The notes beneath the pieces were generated by a model. It did no database searches, was not told where the DNA came from, and was given only the letters and a program-made list of their open reading frames with translations. The position numbers and the translations under genes are program-made. Positions 44,813 to 53,806 of a stretch of DNA of 64,000 nucleotides are shown piece after piece; position 1 is the first letter of the stretch, and each line of letters starts with the position of its first letter. Origin of the DNA: Agrobacterium rosae (GTDB lineage: Bacteria; Pseudomonadota; Alphaproteobacteria; Rhizobiales; Rhizobiaceae); the NCBI RefSeq assembly GCF_002915175.1, contig NZ_NXEJ01000003.1, positions 1 to 64,000 on the forward strand. The letters run 5' to 3'.

Positions 44813-45696
44813 GCGATGCCGAGACTCTGCCGCAGAACTTCGGCAAACCGTATCGCTGATGGAAACGCTCCAAATACCCACGTCGGTGGGATCATCGAGA
44901 CACGACCTTTCCGTACAGCCGGAAGGGCGTTCCACAGCGCGCTTTGCAAAAAAGATCCGGGTGGACCCGGTTCGATAATGACCAGTCTTGCCTCGGGATA
45001 GCGGGCGATCGCCTCCAATCCTGCCGTGGCAAAGCCCCAGTTATTGGTCTTGCCATTCCACGCGTTGGCGATGCCGATCCGCTTCAGGACATCATCGAAT
45101 AAGCCACCCGCGCCGTAGATATCGACAAGCCTATCGTCCGTAAACTTGATGATCAAAAGAGGGCACCCGTCGTAGTCCTTGGAATTGTGGGCTATCGTGT
45201 CCAATCTGGCATAGGATCGTTCCAAATAACGTGTCGCGAGCTCTTGCCGGCCAATGCGATGTGCAATTTCGTTCAGGGCGTTTTCCGCTGCTAGCAATGG
45301 CTGCCGCGCGGGGCTGTAAAGCGGCATCGCGAGGGTTGGTGCAATCGCGCTGAGACGTTCAGCGGAGATACCATATCCTGCTTGAGACAGAATCAGATCT
45401 GGTTTCAGGGCTCTGAGCAGTTCAACGTTCGGCCATGATCTAAGCCCAAGGTCGACTGTGTTGGTCGGGAGTGCAGGGGTCACGACGCGGTCGCCGTAAA
45501 GAGGAGCCTCGGCGACGGCGAATGGCTGAAAGTCTAGAGCGAGAAGGCTTTCCGCCCATCCCCAGTCTAACACGGCGAGCTTTTGCGTTCGCGTGCTTGC
45601 TATCGCTTCTGCTGACAGGAAAACCGAAGCCAACCCGGCGGTGAATTGCCGCCGTGTCAGCCTGTGGTCACGATGTGGGTGAAGAGCGTCGGACAC
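44809..45696 (-). CDS. Iron-siderophore binding protein (FhuD type)
   Basis: 295 residues from a GTG at 45696, five bases after the receptor stop; an ATG at 45783 would overlap the receptor gene by 83 bases and seems less likely. A twin-arginine motif (LTRRQFTAGLASVFLS) suggests Tat export. The FhuD-like fold shows PDLILSQAGYG near 125 and the closing PTWVFGAFPSAIRFAEVL. It delivers ferric siderophore to the FhuB-type permease. Confidence 0.88.
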   Translation of the reverse strand: MSDALHPHRDHRLTRRQFTAGLASVFLSAEAIASTRTQKLAVLDWGWAESLLALDFQPFAVAEAPLYGDRVVTPALPTNTVDLGLRSWPNVELLRALKPDLILSQAGYGISAERLSAIAPTLAMPLYSPARQPLLAAENALNEIAHRIGRQELATRYLERSYARLDTIAHNSKDYDGCPLLIIKFTDDRLVDIYGAGGLFDDVLKRIGIANAWNGKTNNWGFATAGLEAIARYPEARLVIIEPGPPGSFLQSALWNALPAVRKGRVSMIPPTWVFGAFPSAIRFAEVLRQSLGIA

Positions 45697-45700
45697 GATC

Positions 45701-48145
45701 CTACCAGCTGTACTTGAGAGTAGCGTAGACGGTGCGACCCTCGCCCCAGTAGCATCCCGTGGCTGCAATGCAGGTTGAGACATATTTGCGGTCTAACAGG
45801 TTGCTCACATTGAGCGACGCTTTCAGACCTTCCAATTTCGGGTCTGCCTTGCCGAAATCGTAGCGGACGGCGGCATCGAAGACCGTATAAGAGGGGATGT
45901 CGAACTTGTTGGCATTGTCGCCAAAGGTCTGACCGGTATAACGCGCGCCACCGCCGAAGCTGAGGCCATCCCAGATGGTTGATGTCTGCAGTGTGTAGTC
46001 CAGCCAAAGCGACGCCTGCTGGCGGGGGACAAAGGCAAAGCGATTTCCCTCGTTGCTGGTGTCGGCGACAATCTCGCTGTCGGTGTATGCGTAAGATGCC
46101 AAGACGGAGAACGCGTCTGTAAGCTCCGCTTTGCCTTCAAGCTCGACGCCGCGCATTCTGACCTGACCCGTCTGGATGCTTCTGTTCGTATTATTAGGAT
46201 CTGGGGTTAGAACATTGTCTTGTGTCAGATTGTAAGCGGAAAGAGTAACAAAGCTGTTGCTTCCGTCAGGCTGATATTTGACACCGACCTCGAACTGCTC
46301 ACCGGTGGTCGGCTTGAAGACGTTGCCACTAGCATCAGTCCCCGCCGGACTAAACGATGTTGAGTAACCAGCATATGGAGAGAGACCGTTGTCAAAATTA
46401 TAGACGACGCCGGCACGCCAAGTAAACTTGCCATCTCTCTGGTCGAGCTGGCGGCCAGTACTTGACCGGGTCAATGTATCGGTATTTGCCCAATCGTAAC
46501 GGCCACCGAGAGAGAACACATAATTGTTCCACTCCATTTGATCCTGAGCATAGAGACCAATTTGGCTACGGTTCTGATCGATCCGGGTTGCGATCGGCGG
46601 GCGCGCGATCGGGGTCGCACCGTAGACCGGATCAAGACCATTGAACGGAGTGAATATTGGAGAAAGCGCCGACTCTTCGTACCGGCTGCTCTCGTAGGAA
46701 TAGTCGAGGCCGAACAATGCGGTATGAGCAACGTCGCCCGTTTGGAACTTTCCGATGGCTTGATTGTCCACGGTAACCGCCCGAGCGCTCTCGGGAAAGG
46801 CCCAAGCGTAGCGATAGAAGGCGGTCGGGTCGCAGACCGTCGGGCAATAGGGCTGAACACGCTGCGTATCTGTGCCGATATAGGAGTAGCGAAGGTTCTG
46901 TCTGATTGTCCAGGTGTCATCGACCTCATGTTCGAACTCGTAACCCACAGATGCCTGATCGCTCTTGTAGTGGTCGTAGCCGGGTTCGCCTGGAAACGCA
47001 CTGCGCGGCAGTTCTGGATATATGCCGGTATAAAGTGTGCCATTCGCGGGAAGCGCCGGCGCTCCCCCGCCGCCGGGAGAGTCAATATGCTGATAGCTCC
47101 CGTAGAACGTCAGCGATGTTCCCTCATCCGGCTTGAAGGTGAATGAAGGCGCAATGTATCCCTTCTTCTCGCGCACATAGTCATATTGGGTATCGGTTAA
47201 CCGGCCGACGCCGACGATGCGATAGAGAAAACTGTCATCGTCACCAGCACCGCCGCCGAGATCGAACGCTGTCTGTAGACGCTTATCGGTGCCGAACTGC
47301 ATCTCCACTTCATTGAGAGCGGTTGCGCTTGGCCTTTTTGATACCATATTGATCAGACCACCGGGATCGCCTTGGCCGTAAAGGACCGATGCTGGACCCT
47401 TGAGGACTTCGGCGCGCTCGAGGCTGAATGGCTCGACGCGTGGCTGGGCATAGCCGCGAGATCCAAACGGCAGGCGCAGGCCATCCAAATATCGGCTCGG
47501 GCGAAACCCACGTATCGTAAACCAGTCATAGCGGGAATCGTCGCCATATTGGCTGATGACGCCTGGCGTGTAGCGAAGCGCCTGGGTCAGCGTGGCCGAA
47601 CCTTGAGCAGCGATCTGGTCTTTCGTTACAACATTGACAGCCTGTGGAGTGTTTTTAAGTGAGGTGCCGGTCTTGGTCGCTGTGGCACTTTGTGTAGCGA
47701 TAAACCCGTCTACAGGCCCACGAGCGTTCTCGCCCTGCACAACGATCGGCTCAAGGATTGTCTCGCCAGTCGCACTGCCGCTTGACGGAGAGTTTTGCGG
47801 GTTGACCAGAAGGACCGTATTTGCGGTCGTAAATCGGTAGGTCAGGCCCGTGCCCGCGAGAAGGCGTCTCAGCGCGCCCTCGGCCGAGAGATTTCCCGCT
47901 GTACCAACGCTGCGCAGATTCGCCGGCAGAGGGCCGTCAAAAGCGACATCGATACCGGTCACCGATGAGAAGCGCACCAGCGCAGCCGACAGAGGCTGAC
48001 CGGAGATCGCAAACTCGTAGCTCTTGGCAGTCTGAGCACCTGCTCCCGTTGACACGACGACTGCGGTGAAACTGGCGCAGGCCGCCAGCAACATGATACG
48101 GTACAGCCTGATGCAAACGCCGCCGACTTGGTTTTTCTGTGTCAC
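45701..48145 (-). CDS. TonB-dependent ferric-siderophore receptor with signalling domain
   Basis: 814 residues from a GTG at 48145 with AGGGGG upstream; a TTG at 48172 is the alternative. After a signal peptide comes the STN/secretin domain (about 35-110, FAISGQPLSAALVRFSSVTGI), which talks to FecR-type anti-sigma proteins. The plug (about 165-275, with VLKGPASVLYGQGDPGGLIN) and a 22-strand barrel ending in a terminal Trp (YATLKYSW) follow. It is a siderophore transducer of the FpvA/FecA class; the ligand is unknown. Confidence 0.93.
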   Translation of the reverse strand: MTQKNQVGGVCIRLYRIMLLAACASFTAVVVSTGAGAQTAKSYEFAISGQPLSAALVRFSSVTGIDVAFDGPLPANLRSVGTAGNLSAEGALRRLLAGTGLTYRFTTANTVLLVNPQNSPSSGSATGETILEPIVVQGENARGPVDGFIATQSATATKTGTSLKNTPQAVNVVTKDQIAAQGSATLTQALRYTPGVISQYGDDSRYDWFTIRGFRPSRYLDGLRLPFGSRGYAQPRVEPFSLERAEVLKGPASVLYGQGDPGGLINMVSKRPSATALNEVEMQFGTDKRLQTAFDLGGGAGDDDSFLYRIVGVGRLTDTQYDYVREKKGYIAPSFTFKPDEGTSLTFYGSYQHIDSPGGGGAPALPANGTLYTGIYPELPRSAFPGEPGYDHYKSDQASVGYEFEHEVDDTWTIRQNLRYSYIGTDTQRVQPYCPTVCDPTAFYRYAWAFPESARAVTVDNQAIGKFQTGDVAHTALFGLDYSYESSRYEESALSPIFTPFNGLDPVYGATPIARPPIATRIDQNRSQIGLYAQDQMEWNNYVFSLGGRYDWANTDTLTRSSTGRQLDQRDGKFTWRAGVVYNFDNGLSPYAGYSTSFSPAGTDASGNVFKPTTGEQFEVGVKYQPDGSNSFVTLSAYNLTQDNVLTPDPNNTNRSIQTGQVRMRGVELEGKAELTDAFSVLASYAYTDSEIVADTSNEGNRFAFVPRQQASLWLDYTLQTSTIWDGLSFGGGARYTGQTFGDNANKFDIPSYTVFDAAVRYDFGKADPKLEGLKASLNVSNLLDRKYVSTCIAATGCYWGEGRTVYATLKYSW

Positions 48146-48246
48146 TCGTTTTGCCCCCTGCAAACGGACCAATACCCGAGCATTTTCGGGCTTCTAAACA
48201 GGGGACGCTTCAGCTTCGAAAAAACCTTGGTCGATTTTCCATTTTT

Positions 48247-49188
48247 TTATTGCGGATAGATCAACGTCAGCAAAGGTGAGTAGCTCGCAATGCGGATAGG
48301 CAGGCCGTTCTCCAGACTTTCCAATATTCGCCCAGCCCTGCGCACGTCCACGATGATACTGATCGGTCGACGGGCCAGAGCCCTGTCCATGACAATCATC
48401 TTGCCGTACCGCCACTTTGAAAGGGTAGCAACGACGTCCTCGAATGGAGCCGAGATGAAAACGAGCTTTCCGCCTCGCCACGAAAGTTTCGTTTCAATAT
48501 CCATCTGTGATGGTGCTGACAGTTTGTCATTCGCGAAGAGCACGGACTGGCCCTCCCGGACTACCCGCTCCTGGCTCGACGAAGAGACCTTTACCGTGTG
48601 TTCTGCAACAGCGACGACGATACCTTCCTCATGTATGCCCACAGAAAACTGAGTGCCAAGCGCCGTAGCTCTAAGGTCCCTACAATCAACAGAGAACGGT
48701 CGAGCAGCGTCTGAGAGGACGGTGAAAAATGCTTCGCCCTCCTGCAAAATGACTTGTCGTTGGTCCGCCGTGAAATTTAACGATATGGCGCTGCCTGTCG
48801 ACAGTTCGGCAATCGATCCGTCTGGCAAGGTGAAGCGCGCGGTCTCTCCGACGCCGGTCCGATAATCTGCTTGCTGCCTGAGATATGCATTCGTGCTAAG
48901 CCCAGCGGCTGTCAGGATAACAAGCGCTCCGCCTGACTTGAGGATTTTTCGCCGTTTGAGAGAGGTAGGGTCGGATACCTCTGGCAAGGCCGATGCTCCA
49001 AGCCACAAGCGTTCCAACTCGGCATAGGCCTTCGCATGGGCCGGGCTTTGTTCGAGCCAAACCCTAAAATTGGCACGGTCGATTGGTGTCGCGCTCTCAT
49101 CGAGAAGCAGCGCGAACCACTCGGCTGCGCAACGCGAAATCTCTCGGTTATTGTCGGGACAGTGTTCCTGAAGTGAAAAATCCTGCAT
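48247..49188 (-). CDS. fecR: FecR-type anti-sigma/signal transducer
   Basis: About 313 residues from ATG 49188; ATG 49200 is equally possible. The N-terminal DUF4880 region (CAAEWFALLLDES to AYAELERLW, residues 15-65) binds the sigma factor. One membrane helix lies near 85-105 (GGALVILTAAGLSTNAYL), and the periplasmic FecR domain and C-terminal region meet the receptor's STN domain. It relays siderophore binding to the sigma factor encoded just upstream. Confidence 0.92.
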   Translation of the reverse strand: MQDFSLQEHCPDNNREISRCAAEWFALLLDESATPIDRANFRVWLEQSPAHAKAYAELERLWLGASALPEVSDPTSLKRRKILKSGGALVILTAAGLSTNAYLRQQADYRTGVGETARFTLPDGSIAELSTGSAISLNFTADQRQVILQEGEAFFTVLSDAARPFSVDCRDLRATALGTQFSVGIHEEGIVVAVAEHTVKVSSSSQERVVREGQSVLFANDKLSAPSQMDIETKLSWRGGKLVFISAPFEDVVATLSKWRYGKMIVMDRALARRPISIIVDVRRAGRILESLENGLPIRIASYSPLLTLIYPQ

Positions 49189-49219
49189 CCGCCGCCTCAT
49201 TCTCGGTCGCCGCACGACT

Positions 49220-49732
49220 TCAGCGCTCGCCGTTGATCTCCACACGCAGCCGATCGAGCGCCACCACCATATGACCGAAGACCGTCTTTGGCGATATTCC
49301 GAGTCGTTCGCCGATCTCGACATATGTCAGGCCGTGAATACGCGCGAGCACAAAAACCTGCTGCGCGCGGGCAGGCATGCGTTCAAGTGCGGCCTGAACG
49401 CGGAGCAATTCCTGACGGCTGATGGTAGCTGCTTCCGCAGATGGTGCTGGATCACAAATAGATTCGAGGCCTTCGATCCCATCGACAAAGGGCGCGATCT
49501 TCCGGCGGCGTTCGTGATCAAGCGCAAGATTGCGGCCGGTAATCATGAAATAGGCTGCCAAGTCGACAACATCGCGTAACAGGCCAGGACGTTCCCAAAA
49601 GCGCAGAAAAGTATCCTGAAGGAGGTCGGCAGTGGTGGCCGGGCAGTGGACGCGGCGATAGATGACGCGCGTCAGACGAGAGCGAACGCCCATAAAGGTC
49701 TCAAGGATTTCAGGGTGTTTTGCACTTTCCAT
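49220..49732 (-). CDS. fecI: FecI-type ECF sigma factor
   Basis: 170 residues with sigma region 2 (LLQDTFLRFWERPG near 40-52) and region 4 (MPARAQQVFVLARIHGLTYVEIGERLGISPKTV near 118-150). It directs transcription of the receptor and transport genes when FecR signals. It is the first gene of the set. The gap before it holds a candidate iron-responsive operator. Confidence 0.94.
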   Translation of the reverse strand: MESAKHPEILETFMGVRSRLTRVIYRRVHCPATTADLLQDTFLRFWERPGLLRDVVDLAAYFMITGRNLALDHERRRKIAPFVDGIEGLESICDPAPSAEAATISRQELLRVQAALERMPARAQQVFVLARIHGLTYVEIGERLGISPKTVFGHMVVALDRLRVEINGER

Positions 49733-49773
49733 GAGAACGCTGCTAGCACTGGCGAAGCATCAAATCAAGATAA

Positions 49774-49790
49774 GATGAATTTCATCATCA
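49774..49790. promoter_or_regulatory. Candidate iron-responsive operator (RirA/IRO-like)
   Basis: GATGAA-T-TTCATC at 49774-49786 is a perfect palindrome, and TGA-N9-TCA at 49776-49790 fits the IRO pattern reported for RirA in rhizobia. It lies about 45-60 nt upstream of the fecI start, so repression in iron-replete cells is plausible. Confidence 0.5.
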
Positions 49791-49995
49791 AGTTTATGCC
49801 GACCTTTGAGGATAGTTTTTTGGTAGCATTTTATTCGAACCCTGATTTGGATCGCAGCTTGTCAGTGATCATCACACATGACGAATGCCATTGTCCCTTT
49901 TAGAAGCTTTCGCATTAACCGCTTTGCAGGCTTGACATCGGGTCTGCGGCAATCTCACATGCGCGCCTTCAGGCTGCCTAGGGAGATTTATCGAG

Positions 49996-51516
49996 ATGCG
50001 TCACAGGCTTATCACGGCGACGAGCACCATTATTATAGCTTTGACCACGGGGGCATCCGCGGCGGATATCAGCCAGGACGGTGCCAACGACATCCGTGAC
50101 AATCTCAATCAACTGCTGCCCAAGGATCTCGCCAAGAGTGCCCCTGTTACGGTCACACCGGCCGGGTCGCGCTACGAGATCGTCTATGACTTTGCCAAAC
50201 TGCTGGCGAAGGTTAAGAAAGAGGATTTCGACATCAAGGGCCTGACGCCCTTCAAAATGTTCGCGACACCGCAGGACAGCGGGCTCTGGGATCTCGAAGG
50301 CAAAAATAACCTCAATGTTACCGGCCATTTCACCGGTCCTGACAAGACGCGCTCGGACTTCACCTATTCGGTTGCCGACATGGTGTTTAACTCGGTCTTC
50401 GACCCGGCAATCAGCTATTTCCGCTCCGGTGATTTCAGCGCCAAGGAACTGAAATTCACCTCGGCCACCGATACCGAAGTGGTCAATGCCAGCTTCGGCG
50501 ACATGATCTACAAGTTGAACTCTGCCGAAAGCGCCACTGCCGGCCGCCTCGATTTTGCTGCCAACGGCAAGTTCAGTACCTTTGCGGAGCAGATCAGCGG
50601 CAAGGAAATGCCGCCGATCCAGATTTCGGCAGACAGCGTAGATTTTGATGCCAAGGTTAATGGCGTTGCAGCCAAGGACTTGAAGGAAATGGTCCTGTTC
50701 GTGCTCGATCACGTCGAGCAGGAGCATCTTACCAAGGATAGCGAGACCAAGTTCAAGGGCATGCTCGACAATGCATTTCCGCTGCTGAGCTCGCTCGAGG
50801 AAACCATCAGGCTGAACAACTTCGGCGTCACCAGCGCTGTCGGCAGCGGTGGTGCCAAGTCCTTCGGCTATCACTTCACGGTCGATGGGCCGAGCAACGC
50901 AACGCGCATCGGCGTGGCTATGGATGCCGTCGACGTGACGCTCGACAGCGTGCTGGTTCCTGCCGGTTACACCGCCTTCCTGCCGCAGGCGCTCGATATC
51001 CAGTTCGGCGTCCCAGGCATGAATTTCGCAGCCCTCGGCGACGAGTTCATGAAGGTGGATTTCACCGAGTCGACCGGCGACAGCGAGACGGCGGGGCAAC
51101 AGGCTGCCGAAAAGCTCTTCCCGGGCGGTATCCTGAAGGTTGATTTTCCGAAGGTCAGCGCCAAGTCTAGCGTCTATGACGTCGAGGTATCCGGGGAGAT
51201 GGAAGGCCTCGTCAGCACGCAGACGGACTACAAGGTCAACGCATCGATCGTGGCGCGCGATTACGACAAGACGATTGCGGCCGTGCAGGAACTGGCAAAG
51301 ACCAACCCGGATATGACCCAGGTGTCGTTCGGACTGATGATGATCAAGGGCTTTGCCAAGGCCGATCCGGATGGCGCGCAGCGCTGGGACGTGGCAGTTG
51401 CCAGCGACGGCTCAGTCAGCGTCAACGGCCAGCAGATTAAGGGGCCGGACGAACCTGCCACTGATGAGGCGGCTCCCTCGGATGAGTCAGCACCTTCCGA
51501 CGATACCAAGCCCTGA
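49996..51516 (+). CDS. DUF2125 exported protein
   Basis: 506 residues with a signal peptide (TATSTIIIALTTGASA). The body has repeated beta-rich segments with conserved DUF2125 features and no membrane helix, so it is likely periplasmic or lipid-facing. The C-terminal 25 residues are an acidic, Pro/Ser-rich tail. Function unknown; the family is common in Rhizobiales. It stands alone, with its own hairpin terminator. Confidence 0.78.
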   Translation: MRHRLITATSTIIIALTTGASAADISQDGANDIRDNLNQLLPKDLAKSAPVTVTPAGSRYEIVYDFAKLLAKVKKEDFDIKGLTPFKMFATPQDSGLWDLEGKNNLNVTGHFTGPDKTRSDFTYSVADMVFNSVFDPAISYFRSGDFSAKELKFTSATDTEVVNASFGDMIYKLNSAESATAGRLDFAANGKFSTFAEQISGKEMPPIQISADSVDFDAKVNGVAAKDLKEMVLFVLDHVEQEHLTKDSETKFKGMLDNAFPLLSSLEETIRLNNFGVTSAVGSGGAKSFGYHFTVDGPSNATRIGVAMDAVDVTLDSVLVPAGYTAFLPQALDIQFGVPGMNFAALGDEFMKVDFTESTGDSETAGQQAAEKLFPGGILKVDFPKVSAKSSVYDVEVSGEMEGLVSTQTDYKVNASIVARDYDKTIAAVQELAKTNPDMTQVSFGLMMIKGFAKADPDGAQRWDVAVASDGSVSVNGQQIKGPDEPATDEAAPSDESAPSDDTKP

Positions 51517-51520
51517 TTGA

Positions 51521-51549
51521 CCAAGGCCCGCTTTGAAAGCGGGCCTTGG
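51521..51549 (+). terminator. Long hairpin after the DUF2125 gene
   Basis: CCAAGGCCCGC (51521-51531) and GCGGGCCTTGG (51539-51549) form an 11-bp GC-rich stem around TTTGAAA. It begins 4 nt past the stop. No T tract follows. Confidence 0.75.
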
Positions 51550-51855
51550 AAGCGTCGCTGGCAAGTTCGGCCGGGACGATATCCCGTCATCCAGCTGTGC
51601 TCCAAAGTAAGGATCGCCGACAAATGGCATCTGGAAGAGACGGTCGTCGCGGTCAAGATGCGGTTTCTGCCGCACACCAGTTGCACCAGCTATAAGTCCT
51701 GTGCACGCGTGGCACCTTGATTCTCGGGCAATGTAGCTATGCGTTATCTCGGTCCGCAACAGTTGTGAGGCAAGCTTTCGGCATTGCTACGTCCACTGTC
51801 ATGAAAGGTTCATTCCAGAGTCCTACCAAAATGGAAACGCATCTGGAGCAAGCCA
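51550..51855. promoter_or_regulatory. Pit upstream region with candidate Pho box
   Basis: 306 bases without a gene. CTGTCAT-GAAA-GGTTCAT at 51796-51813 keeps the first Pho-box half perfectly and four of seven bases in the second, 42 nt before the pit start. In Sinorhizobium, PhoB represses a pit operon, so a similar control is plausible. Confidence 0.4.
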
Positions 51856-53457
51856 ATGGTCGATCTCAGCGCAGGAAAGCTACGAACCGAACCGGTTCCC
51901 CACCCCCTCGAAAATTCCGGTGCGGGGAAATGGTTCATCCCCGTCCTCGCGATCGTCATCCTCGGTGGGCTTGCGTATGTGGGCTATGCGCTCGCTCAAG
52001 ACCTCACCACCGCTGCTGCGGTTCCGTGGCTTCTCCTTGGGCTCGCGCTTTTGATCGCGCTGGGCTTCGAATTCGTGAATGGCTTTCATGATACGGCCAA
52101 TGCAGTTGCCACTGTGATCTATACGCGCTCGATGCCGGCGGAGTTCGCGGTGATCTGGTCGGGCATTTTCAATTTCCTTGGGGTTCTAACATCAAGCGGC
52201 GCGGTCGCTTTCGGCATTCTGGCACTCCTGCCAGTCGAGCTTATCTTGCAGGTTGGCTCAGGATCCGGGCTTGCTATGGTGTTTGCATTGTTGAGCGCTG
52301 CGATCATCTGGAACCTCGGCACCTGGTATCTTGGCTTGCCGTCGTCCAGCTCGCATACGCTGATTGGTTCCATTATCGGCGTCGGTCTCGCCAATCAATT
52401 CCTGGCCCCGGCAGGCACCGCAACGAGCGGCGTCGACTGGTCGCAAGCCAGCAATATCGGACTGTCGCTGCTTCTGTCACCGCTCATCGGCTTTGGTTTT
52501 GCTGCCCTGCTTCTCCTGGCGATGAAGGTGTTTGTGCGCAACCAGGCCCTTTATCAGGAGCCGAAATCCAGCGCCCCACCGCCGCTCTGGATCCGCGGAC
52601 TGCTGATATTCACTTGCACCGGCGTCAGCTTCGCCCATGGCTCCAACGACGGCCAAAAGGGGATGGGGCTGATTATGCTTATCCTCATCGGCCTGGTCCC
52701 GACCGCATTTGCGCTGAACCGGACCCCGGATGTGAATTACCTCGAGGCGTACAAAGCCGCATCGGCACAAGTCGAAACGGCTCTTGGAAAATATGTGAAG
52801 CCGGGAGTGACCGTCACGGATGCCAAGGCAGCTGTTGGCGACGCAGTCCGTACAAAAACCTGGAGCGATCAGACCACACCGGCTTTGCAACAGTTCATTC
52901 ATCAGACGAGCGGCGAAGTCGCAGCCTTTCCGACCCTTGAGGCTGTCCCGAATGAGATGGTTGGCAACGTCCGCAATGACATTTACCTGATCGGCGAAGC
53001 GCTGAAGCTGATCGACAAGAAGAAACTCTTGGCCATGGAGGAGGCGGATCTCGCAGCAGTGACCTCCTATCATATGGCCGTCGACAACGCGACGAAGTTC
53101 ATCCCGACTTGGGTCAAGGTCGCAGTCGCCTTGGCGCTTGGCCTTGGCACGATGATCGGCTGGCGGCGCATCGTTGTAACCGTGGGCGAAAAGATCGGTA
53201 AGACCCATCTGACCTACGGGCAGGGGGCGGCCGCGGAAGTCGTCGCCATGGTCACCATTGGTGCCGCCGACCATTTTGGACTGCCGGTGTCCACAACGCA
53301 TGTGCTTTCATCCGGCGTAGCGGGCACCATGGCGGCCAACGGTTCGGGTTTGCAATTGTCGACCGTTCGCAACATGATGGTCGCGTGGGTGCTGACGCTT
53401 CCGGCCTCGATCGCTATTGCCTTCGTGCTTTACGTCATCTTGCGGCAGATTTTCTGA
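51856..53457 (+). CDS. Inorganic phosphate transporter Pit
   Basis: 533 residues, longer than the usual 330-500. Low-affinity phosphate uptake with protons. The Pit signatures GFHDTANAVATVIYTR (near 76), LPSSSSHTLIGSIIG (near 160) and HGSNDGQKGMGL (near 260) are clear, with a second SSTTH-like site PVSTTHVLSSG near 475. An inserted soluble loop of about 120 residues (roughly 290-410, with an EAYKAASAQVETALG start) separates the two halves. No DUF47 partner gene is adjacent. Confidence 0.93.
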   Translation: MVDLSAGKLRTEPVPHPLENSGAGKWFIPVLAIVILGGLAYVGYALAQDLTTAAAVPWLLLGLALLIALGFEFVNGFHDTANAVATVIYTRSMPAEFAVIWSGIFNFLGVLTSSGAVAFGILALLPVELILQVGSGSGLAMVFALLSAAIIWNLGTWYLGLPSSSSHTLIGSIIGVGLANQFLAPAGTATSGVDWSQASNIGLSLLLSPLIGFGFAALLLLAMKVFVRNQALYQEPKSSAPPPLWIRGLLIFTCTGVSFAHGSNDGQKGMGLIMLILIGLVPTAFALNRTPDVNYLEAYKAASAQVETALGKYVKPGVTVTDAKAAVGDAVRTKTWSDQTTPALQQFIHQTSGEVAAFPTLEAVPNEMVGNVRNDIYLIGEALKLIDKKKLLAMEEADLAAVTSYHMAVDNATKFIPTWVKVAVALALGLGTMIGWRRIVVTVGEKIGKTHLTYGQGAAAEVVAMVTIGAADHFGLPVSTTHVLSSGVAGTMAANGSGLQLSTVRNMMVAWVLTLPASIAIAFVLYVILRQIF

Positions 53458-53522
53458 GGGCGAAGGAGATGCCGGATATCAACCGATCGGGCATCTCGCT
53501 TTGACGAGCATTCATCCATGCG

Positions 53523-53696
53523 AAGGGCGTCAGTCTTCGAAAAATAGGCGATACCCGAGTGTGTGCCGGCCACTGGCCCGTCCTTTCCCGGAATGATCCA
53601 CTCGACGTCGTCCGTGACCAACCCCGACGGAGCCCACTGATAGCGCTCGTGATCAGAAGGTAACCATATCGCGTCCGCTCGACGCGTAATCAGCTC
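53523..53696 (-). pseudogene. NTF2/SnoaL-like fragment
   Basis: A minus-strand frame just past the DUF2474 stop reads GLVTDDVEWIIPGKDG and PVAGTHSGIAYF, which matches the core of SnoaL-like (NTF2-fold) proteins: two hydrophobic strands, the DDVEW motif, then GTHxG. The expected N- and C-terminal parts are missing, and no start codon with a ribosome binding site is in frame. I take it as a decayed gene. Confidence 0.4.
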
Positions 53697-53806
53697 TATC
53701 CCAAGATCATCAGTCGGATTACGTATGCGACGACGGAGAGAATGAGCACGCTTTTCAGCCAGATGCCAACGAACCACAACAGCCGTCTGGAAAGAGATGT
53801 TGGCAT
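53696..53806 (-). CDS. DUF2474 small subunit of the quinol oxidase (CydX-like)
   Basis: 36 residues with one membrane helix: RRLLWFVGIWLKSVLIL then VVAYVIRLMILG. This is the DUF2474 pattern, found at the end of cyanide-insensitive oxidase operons and comparable to CydX/CydP in assembly or stability of the oxidase. Its ATG overlaps the cydB stop (ATGA at 53803-53806 on the reverse strand), which strongly supports it as real. It is easy to miss because of its size. Confidence 0.85.
   Translation of the reverse strand: MPTSLSRRLLWFVGIWLKSVLILSVVAYVIRLMILG

Noticed and set aside
44816-45001. Possible small plus-strand gene opposite the FhuD-type gene
   Set aside because: Entirely within a well supported gene and without start signals.
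49978-51099. 373-codon minus-strand frame
   Set aside because: Antisense of the DUF2125 gene, which has a signal peptide and family similarity on the plus strand.
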